64,000 nucleotides of DNA from Flaccisagitta enflata (taxonomy: Eukaryota; Chaetognatha; Sagittoidea; Aphragmophora), in contig OZ231126.1 in assembly GCA_965153355.1 (NCBI GenBank), positions 56,730,001 to 56,794,000 on the forward strand, given 5' to 3'. Position numbers and translations under genes: made by a program. Below the pieces are notes generated by a model. That model saw only the letters and a program-made list of their open reading frames with translations, had not been told where the DNA came from and made no database searches. Positions 61,013 to 64,000 of this stretch are shown piece after piece (position 1 is the stretch's first letter; each line of letters starts with the position of its first letter).

Positions 61013-62020
61013 AACTAACTGACAAGAGAACTGGCGAACTCACAGGTGTCACACAACTATGAACTGAGAAAACTTGATTCATTCAAAATTGTTCTACAAT
61101 AATAATTTCATTCTTAACAAATATGAAAATATATGTATCTAGATGTAGTTTCTTGTTGATTTTAGTAGTTTCAGTCTATTAAAGTTCACCATGATCTCTT
61201 TTAATATACTATCTGAAAAAAGAAAAGTTCCAGCCGGGAAATAAGCATCAACTTTGGAGGAGTGCTTTATCTTAACAAATAATCTACCATACCCATATTG
61301 AAAGAGTAAAAGTAACTCTTCAAAATGAGACCAATCTGGTAATGGTAGCTTGATTCGTTTAGATTTTACCATATTCCAAAAATGGGTGAACTACACGGTG
61401 ATTATCTTATGACCTTGACAAAACACATCCCAACTGTTTTTACCATAACTTGACTTTGCCTAAACCAAAATTGACAAAATTCACAACCAAAATAAAGGGT
61501 TGTAAATCCTCTACCTGATGGTGAAAACTATTTGTTAATATCTATCATGATATACATTTAAAAGCCATTTATCTGAGTTCTAAAAATCATGTCACACCTG
61601 TTGTGAATGAACGAATATCTCAGGATCACGTCAAAATTCTGAGATTTTACCGTCCATCCCATACTAGACCAATTTTGACCCCAGGTATCTGAATCTGCAG
61701 TCAAAAGTGGTCTCAGGTCAATATTTTGATTGGCTACGGCTACATTTCTCAGGTCAAAATACTATATAAGGTCAAATTTTCAAAATTTGTTATTTGTCGA
61801 TCTGATTGCAGATTTAAAATCCTTGAAAAAAACTCTGTAAAGAATGTGTCTTTCTTTTTTTAAAAATTATGATTAGAACAAAGTCGATATTAACATAATC
61901 AAAAAGAGGTCAAGTTTGAAAAAAAGTGCAATTTTTCTCTATTTTGGATTTTGACGCTAATTTTGACTATGTTCCACTCATAATTTAAAAAAAAGAAAGA
62001 CACTTTCTTTGATTGTTTTT

Positions 62021-62842
62021 TCCAGGTTCTTTCCGAATTCAGGCTGACGGTCCGACCTCCAGAAGGGTCATTTTTCAAAGTATGATTCATCCGGATTTGT
62101 TTATGTTACCATTAAATATGATATTTGAGGGGTTGGAAAACCATTTTTGTTTTGCTTAGCAGCCCTTTAATTTTCTGTCAGCGCTAATTTTGTTGAGAGG
62201 TATACAAATTGGCTTATGCGGATTTTGGCGGACTTGGGCCCGTCAGTTACTTCCATTTATGAGGCTGCGCTTGTTCTCGCTTAGCATAAGGTGAACGTAG
62301 GATTATCAGAGATAGATATTTGTGACGACGTCATTATCCTTTCACCAAATAATGCAAATTAGGTTAAGATAATAGATAAGATAAATTGCTAGTGATAGAT
62401 TTTTAGTAAAGAAAAACAATTATCAAAACCGACAACAGGACTTTGTTTTGTTAGTCCCAAGGAAAAACCGAGTTCCGAAGTTTCACCAACTAGCAGTGGC
62501 ATTTTGTTTCCTCGAGTGCGGGATTCATGACCCGAGGGTGCACGAGGATCGAAAAAAATATGAATGTGGAGTTACCCGTTCTCAAGTTGTTCTCGTTTCG
62601 TCAAAATACCGTCTGCTACAAAAAAAAAAAAAAAAAAAAAAAAATTAGATATTTCCGTTTTGCTTTTAATAAACATCATTGGCTGTGTGTGGACACGGAG
62701 CTCCATAAACTTATAGTATTTGTCATTCCAAATTTGGTTAAAAGTGTAGATACGCGGATTTCTGACCCTGCTTCCTTCTTCCGCAATAAAATTGTAACCC
62801 TATACATTAAGTAAGTGTAAAAAAAATATTCTCCATTTTCAG
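62021..62842. other. unique sequence outside the right arm
   Basis: A run of about 24 adenines lies at 62,621-62,643. No exon with good support was seen; the sequence before 62,843 ends in a 3' splice site (ctccattttcag). Confidence 0.45.
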
Positions 62843-62859
62843 ATACAGTTCGTAGAATA

Positions 62860-64000
62860 ATGGCATCAGGTCAGGGTCGGGGTAGACCTCGTCAACCCTG
62901 TACCGATGAGAAGCAGCAGCACGAACAAGAGTTGAAGCACCAGGAGTATTTAAGAAAGAAGGAAAGAGAGAAGTCAGGATTAAAAGGTAAAGGAGGACGA
63001 CCGAGGAAAGAAAGCGGGACGGAGGAGGAGTTGGAGGAGCTCAAAAAAGGGCGCGAAGGGTATGAAAAAAGAAAGACAGAAAAACAAAAAATTGGGCGAC
63101 CAAGGAAACAAGAAGGGTCAACAGAGATAGAGAAAAAGAGAGAAAGAGATCGACGATATCGTGAGAAGAAGAAGGAGAAACTCATGAAGGTCAAACTCTT
63201 TCCAACTTTGTCGGTCTCGGGGTTGCCAAGCAATGCGCCCAGAGACATGCCGGGAGACTCGCTTGAAGACTCGCTCGAAGACTCGCTCGGAGACTCGCTC
63301 GGTGACTCGCTCGGTGACTCGCTCGGTGACTTGCGCGGAGACTCGCTCGGTGACTCGCTCGGAGACTCGCTCGGAGACGCGCTCGGAGACGCGCTCAGAG
63401 ACGCACTGGGAGACGCGGTCGAAGACACGATCGGGGATGCGGTCGGAGACACGCTTCGAGACACGGTTCGAGAAACGGTTCGAGAAACGGTTCGAGAAAC
63501 GGTCGGAGACACAGACACAATCGGAGACACCCACGGGAGCCCGCCTGCTTCAATTCTCAAAACTTTACCCAGTGTGAGTTTAATTTGCATATTACAGAGT
63601 TGAAAGTTCTTTTTTGTCACATTTACTCAATTCTTTGATTAGGTCATTTTATGTCGCTGACTAGCAACTCATTGAGAGGCATTGTCCGTCTTTCCGTTTC
63701 TAACAGGAGTAGTAAAGTGGATGTGGGTGAAGGGTGGTTTTACACCCCTGCGCACCTATCTACTACAATTTTTTAACACGGGTCAAAACGAATCTTTCAT
63801 ATAGATTCCCAAATAGGCAATATTTTTATTAATGGTCTGATAATTTACTGTCTTTTACAGCTCAAAAGAAAATCGCACGAGGTGCTCCTCTTGTCGCCAT
63901 CAAAAGAGGTACAACGCCGGTTTGTTCGCCCAGCTGACGATGTCACGCCAAAAGAGGACTCGGCGATGGCCTCCTGGAGATCCAAACGATCCCGATCTTC
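62860..64000 (+). CDS. AT-hook-like basic protein with GDSL-type repeats, 5' part, runs off the window
   Basis: Coding exon 62,860-63,573 (ATG chosen as the first in frame after an acceptor at 62,842), donor ccagt|gtgagt, then exon 63,861 onward (acceptor tttacag), phase 0, open to the window end. Three AT-hook-like cores are present: GRGRPRQ at residues 6-12, then GGRPRKE and IGRPRKQ. They are separated by Lys/Glu-rich helical sequence (EIEKKRERDRRYREKKKEKL). Residues about 130-225 are a degenerate four-residue repeat (GDSL, GDAL, RDTV, RETV) built on a 12-bp DNA repeat. Exon 2 reads LKRKSHEVLLLSPSKEVQRR and onward. GRP-type hooks bind AT-rich DNA minor grooves; a nuclear role is inferred. 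The family was not recognised; a transposon-derived protein is possible. Confidence 0.6.
63574..63860. other. intron 1 of the AT-hook-like gene
   Basis: Starts gtgagttt, ends tcttttacag. Weak HINE-like words (acacccctgcgcacc) occur near 63,740. Confidence 0.5.

Larger units (their letters stand above)
50655..62020. repeat. right arm of the large inverted duplication
   Basis: Mirror image of 19,226-29,010. It is longer because of a 1.78-kb palindromic element (52,961-54,743), a 517-bp MITE (56,836-57,352) and a 1-kb HINE-like element (59,300-60,318) not present in the left arm. It lacks the left-arm insertions at 19,536, 20,340, 21,882 and 23,326. Confidence 0.9.

Noticed and set aside
62892-63620. 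242-codon and 138-codon minus-strand frames
   Set aside because: Shadows of the GDSL-type 12-bp repeat in the plus-strand gene.

Overview
The window is nuclear DNA from an invertebrate animal. It has short spliced genes, an innexin (the gap-junction family of non-deuterostome animals and cnidarians), a prominin exon, the last exon of RNA polymerase subunit RPB5, and a urea/polyamine-type DUR3-like sodium:solute symporter. Between genes it is packed with very long CT/AG, AC/GT and AAC microsatellites, minisatellites and non-autonomous transposable elements. The phylum cannot be fixed from the sequence alone. No prokaryotic operons, CRISPR arrays or rRNA genes were seen.

Layout. 1-1675: microsatellites and the terminal RPB5 exon (+). 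1.7-6.2 kb: small Helentron-type repeats, a MITE and one weak reading frame. 6203-9081: a complete three-exon innexin gene (+). 9.3-18.9 kb: a repeat desert with an expanded Helentron-type element (11.2-13.0 kb) and a 4.5-kb TA-flanked composite element (13,454-17,920) holding a 170-bp tandem repeat, two nested foldback elements and a 19-bp minisatellite. 19.2-29.0 kb: the left arm of a roughly 10-kb inverted duplication. 24,666-33,815: a complete 15-exon DUR3-like transporter gene (-), whose 3' half lies inside that arm. 34.8 kb: an orphan plus-strand terminal exon. 36,761-37,404: the last exon of a prominin (-). 38-50.6 kb: MITEs, a 93-bp tandem array grown out of a gene's stop-codon region, and microsatellites. 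50.65-62.0 kb: the right arm, in opposite orientation, with an intact copy of only exons 11-15 of the transporter. 62,860-64,000: the 5' part of an AT-hook-like gene (+) that runs off the window.

Most notable points. (1) The two arms share every splice site of the transporter's last five exons. I see about 15 synonymous and no amino-acid differences in the membrane-domain exons, but roughly 30 amino-acid differences in the cytoplasmic tail, and the right copy has no 5' half. (2) Several mobile elements are present in one arm and absent from the other, so the empty sites prove the insertions and show their target duplications (TA, or 9-10 bp). (3) A dispersed Helentron/HINE-like family, found at 18 or more sites, carries a 5' motif that pairs with its own 3' hairpin. 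The paired word differs from copy to copy, but the two ends of each good copy still match. An assembly artefact (joined haplotypes) is a live alternative for the large inverted duplication.
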